Origin: Pseudomonadota bacterium
GTDB lineage: Bacteria > Pseudomonadota > Gammaproteobacteria > Pseudomonadales > UBA5518
DNA length: 6,223 nucleotides
Direction of reading: 5' to 3'
Assembly (NCBI GenBank): GCA_022705125.1
Contig: JAKJFB010000180.1
Span: 1-6,223, forward strand
Part shown: positions 5,204-6,223 of the stretch, piece after piece
Layout of the letters: the number at the start of each line of letters is the position of its first letter
Numbering within the stretch: position 1 is the stretch's first letter
Notes under the pieces: generated by a model
Seen by the model: the letters and a program-made list of their open reading frames with translations, nothing else
The model's database searches: none
Told to the model about the DNA's origin: nothing
Translations under genes and position numbers: made by a program

Positions 5204-6165
5204 CTGCCGCCTCCTGATCCGTGCACCGCGCCGCCCCGCCCCTCCCCGGCCTCGTCGAGCCGCAGCGAGCGGTAGTATGCGGGATCCACGGTCTTCAGCG
5301 CATCGAGCTGCTCGCGCAGCTGCCGGTCGATGCCCTGGTCGATCACGATCTCGACGCGACGGTTACGCGCGCGTGCGTCGGCAGAATCGTTGGCCACCAG
5401 CGGGCGCGCGTCGGCAAAGCCGGTGACCGAGAGCCGGCGCGGGTCCAGCACGCCGCCCTCGAGCAGCGGCTCGGCGACCGACACCGCCCGCGCCGACGAC
5501 AACTCCCAGTTGGAGCGAAAGCGCGCCGTCGCGATCGGCACATCATCGGTGTGGCCCTGCACCTCGACCGCTCCCTCCTGCGCGGCCAGCACGTCGCGGA
5601 ACTGCCGCATCAGCGCCTGGTACTCCGGTTTGAGCTCCGCGGAACCCGAGGCGAAGGAACCGCGCTCGCGGATCCGCACCACGATACGACGTCCGCTGGT
5701 CTCGATCTCGACCTCGCCGCGGGCGATCTCGCCCGTGAGCTTCTCGGCCAGCGCGGCCGCATCGGCCTGCGTGGCACGGATCTGCGCCTCGACGTTCCGC
5801 TTCATCTGCTCCGTCAACTCAAGATCCGGCGTCGCTTCGTCCGCCGCGGCGTCGGGCGCCAGCTCGGGCAGCGCATCGTCCTGCCGGTAGGGCTCGCTGA
5901 TCGGCGTGGGCCGCGGCACGCCGGGCGAGAATTCCAGTGCGATCACGCTGGTGCCCATGGGCACGCTCTCGGCCACTATCCTGCGCTGCACGCCGAAGGC
6001 TTCCGACATGGAGCCGGCGATCTGTTCGTAGCGCTTGATGTCCATCTCGGCGAAGGTGAGCAGCAGCACGAAGAAGCACATCAGCAGCGTCATCATGTCG
6101 GCGAAGGTCGGCAGCCATTTCGGGATGGCAATCTCCGTGCTGCCGCGCTGCTCCTCCTCATCCAT
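5200..6165 (-). CDS. pomB: Flagellar stator subunit PomB/MotB
   Basis: A 321-residue inner-membrane protein that anchors the flagellar stator to peptidoglycan. A short cytoplasmic N-terminus (PKWLPTFADMMTLLMCFFVLLLTFAEMD, residues 15-42) holds one membrane helix; Asp23 is the ion-binding aspartate equivalent to PomB Asp24. The next segment, with YEQIAGSMSEAFGVQ and later GTSVIALEFSPG and PRPTPI at 71-89, follows Vibrio PomB closely, so I call it PomB type, usually sodium-driven; ion type cannot be proved here. A periplasmic linker of about residues 90-140 is rich in acidic residues and alanine. The OmpA-like peptidoglycan-binding domain follows, with EVQGHTDDVPI at 201-211, RSNWELSSARAVSVAEPLL, and ARNRRVEIVID at 266-276. 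The C-terminal 45 residues extend beyond it and end in a Gly-rich tail. It starts at ATG 6165, 12 bases after the preceding stop, with a moderate GAGG upstream, and overlaps the PilZ gene. Confidence 0.94.
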   Translation of the reverse strand: MDEEEQRGSTEIAIPKWLPTFADMMTLLMCFFVLLLTFAEMDIKRYEQIAGSMSEAFGVQRRIVAESVPMGTSVIALEFSPGVPRPTPISEPYRQDDALPELAPDAAADEATPDLELTEQMKRNVEAQIRATQADAAALAEKLTGEIARGEVEIETSGRRIVVRIRERGSFASGSAELKPEYQALMRQFRDVLAAQEGAVEVQGHTDDVPIATARFRSNWELSSARAVSVAEPLLEGGVLDPRRLSVTGFADARPLVANDSADARARNRRVEIVIDQGIDRQLREQLDALKTVDPAYYRSLRLDEAGEGRGGAVHGSGGGR

Positions 6166-6177
6166 GCGCTGGATGCC

Positions 6178-6222
6178 TCAGGCGGGGGCCGGGCGCTGGC
6201 CTGCGGGCAGGTAGCGCTCCAG
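6178..6222 (-). CDS. pomA: MotA/PomA stator subunit, last 14 residues only
   Basis: The minus strand from 6222 reads LERYLPAGQRPAPA and then TGA, ending 12 bases before the pomB start. The short tail, with an aromatic followed by Leu-Pro and then QRP, resembles the C-termini of MotA/PomA/MotC proteins, and such a gene normally precedes pomB directly. Too few residues remain to separate PomA from MotA on sequence; the call is mainly from synteny. Confidence 0.65.
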   Translation of the reverse strand: MERYLPAGQRPAPA

Positions 6223-6223
6223 C

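Noticed and set aside
4544..5275. 243-codon open frame on the plus strand, opposite the PilZ gene
   Set aside because: It covers the antisense of the PilZ gene and the end of pomB; composition is typical of a GC-rich shadow frame and no domain is visible.

Overview
This window is about 65% GC by eye. Every gene I can support lies on the minus strand, so transcription runs from high to low coordinates. Gene content suggests a high-GC Gammaproteobacterium, probably aquatic or marine. The stator protein resembles Vibrio PomB much more than E. coli MotB, and there are also a TonB-dependent outer-membrane receptor, a Proteobacteria-type TPP riboswitch and a REP-like palindrome. I cannot name a genus from the sequence.

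Region 1 (6222 down to 4607) is a flagellar motor module. It holds the last codons of a MotA/PomA-type stator subunit, a complete PomB-type subunit, and a PilZ-domain protein whose ATG overlaps the pomB stop codon as ATGA. The arrangement suggests a c-di-GMP-responsive or PilZ-derived partner made together with the stator. Region 2 (4606 to 3658) has a short intergenic stem-loop and one luciferase-like (LLM-class) flavin or F420 oxidoreductase of unknown substrate.

Region 3 (3657 to 1) is a thiamine-scavenging operon. A REP-like palindrome and a possible promoter precede a well-conserved TPP riboswitch. Between the aptamer and the first gene is a hairpin that buries that gene's Shine-Dalgarno sequence, which suggests control of translation. 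The genes follow in tight order: TonB-dependent receptor, small thiamine-binding protein (YkoF/DUF77 type), PnuC-family inner-membrane transporter (PnuT-like), and an aminoglycoside/choline/thiamine-kinase-like phosphotransferase cut off by the window start.

Inferred pathway: thiamine crosses the outer membrane through the receptor, crosses the inner membrane through PnuT, and is trapped by phosphorylation. Further steps to TPP would close the feedback loop on the riboswitch. The functional assignment of all four genes rests on family resemblance plus the riboswitch. No thiamine-biosynthesis gene is present in the window.
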